A program made the position numbers and the translations under genes. From Stratiolaelaps scimitus (taxonomy: Eukaryota; Arthropoda; Arachnida; Mesostigmata; Laelapidae): a DNA stretch of 64,000 bases. This document shows, piece by piece, positions 63,916 through 64,000 of the stretch. The stretch covers positions 1,208,997-1,272,996 of the forward strand of contig JABWDB010000069.1 of NCBI GenBank assembly GCA_019614645.1, in the 5' to 3' direction. The notes below the pieces were generated by a model that was not told the origin of the DNA, ran no database searches, and saw only the letters and a program-made list of their open reading frames with translations. Position 1 is the stretch's first letter. Each line of letters opens with the position of its first letter.

Positions 63916-64000
63916 AATTAAAGTGGAGCAGTTGAATTAATTGAACGCAAATAGTTATATTCATGAGGGAAAACGATCCTCGCTAATTTTATATCACGCC

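Overview
This window looks like nuclear DNA of an animal, most likely an arthropod. It has GT-AG introns, very long AT-rich dinucleotide and trinucleotide repeats, many decayed transposons, and a chitin-active type AA15 oxidase, a family best known from arthropods. The general feel (TE-rich, small exons, BEL/R1/CR1/mariner remnants) would suit a chelicerate such as a mite or tick, but that narrower placement is inference and nothing in the sequence proves it.

Three protein-coding genes can be supported with exon-level models. (1) A divergent Na+/K+-ATPase beta-subunit-like protein on the + strand (8605-10375, 5' end missing), with a long Q/H/P-rich cytoplasmic tail and no first extracellular disulfide. 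(2) A secreted lytic polysaccharide monooxygenase of family AA15 on the - strand (21881-18181), with an N-terminal copper-binding histidine, a long low-complexity linker and a six-cysteine C-terminal module. (3) A complete 12-exon AFG1-like mitochondrial AAA+ ATPase (AFG1L/LACE1) on the - strand (59507-51780). Its exon lengths sum to 1335 nt (444 codons plus stop) and every splice phase fits.

Most of the rest is non-coding or mobile DNA. Region by region: 1-8.6 kb is repeat-rich upstream or intronic sequence of the beta-like gene. 13.7-17.4 kb holds two 5'-truncated non-LTR retrotransposons with target-site duplications. 18.2-21.9 kb is the LPMO gene. 22-44 kb is mostly intergenic, with two copies of one tRNA-related SINE on opposite strands, gag-like and RT-associated remnants, unrecognised coding-looking exons, and long microsatellites. 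43-44.4 kb is a mariner deletion derivative (perfect 26-bp terminal inverted repeats, TA duplication) inserted in a decayed frame that resembles a packaging-type ATPase of Polinton-like elements. 48-50.3 kb is a decayed CR1/L2-like LINE. 51.8-59.5 kb is AFG1L. From 61.4 kb to the right edge a mariner 3' end is interrupted by BEL/Pao sequence whose pol part runs + and whose gag/protease part runs -, meeting at about 63366.

The three genes have no evident shared pathway: one is an ion-pump partner at the cell surface, one acts on extracellular polysaccharide, and one is a mitochondrial quality-control ATPase. I did not find a convincing multi-gene novel system. The more unusual items are the disulfide-poor beta subunit, the SINE family, the mariner derivative that keeps only its DNA-binding half, and the nested and inverted BEL structure.
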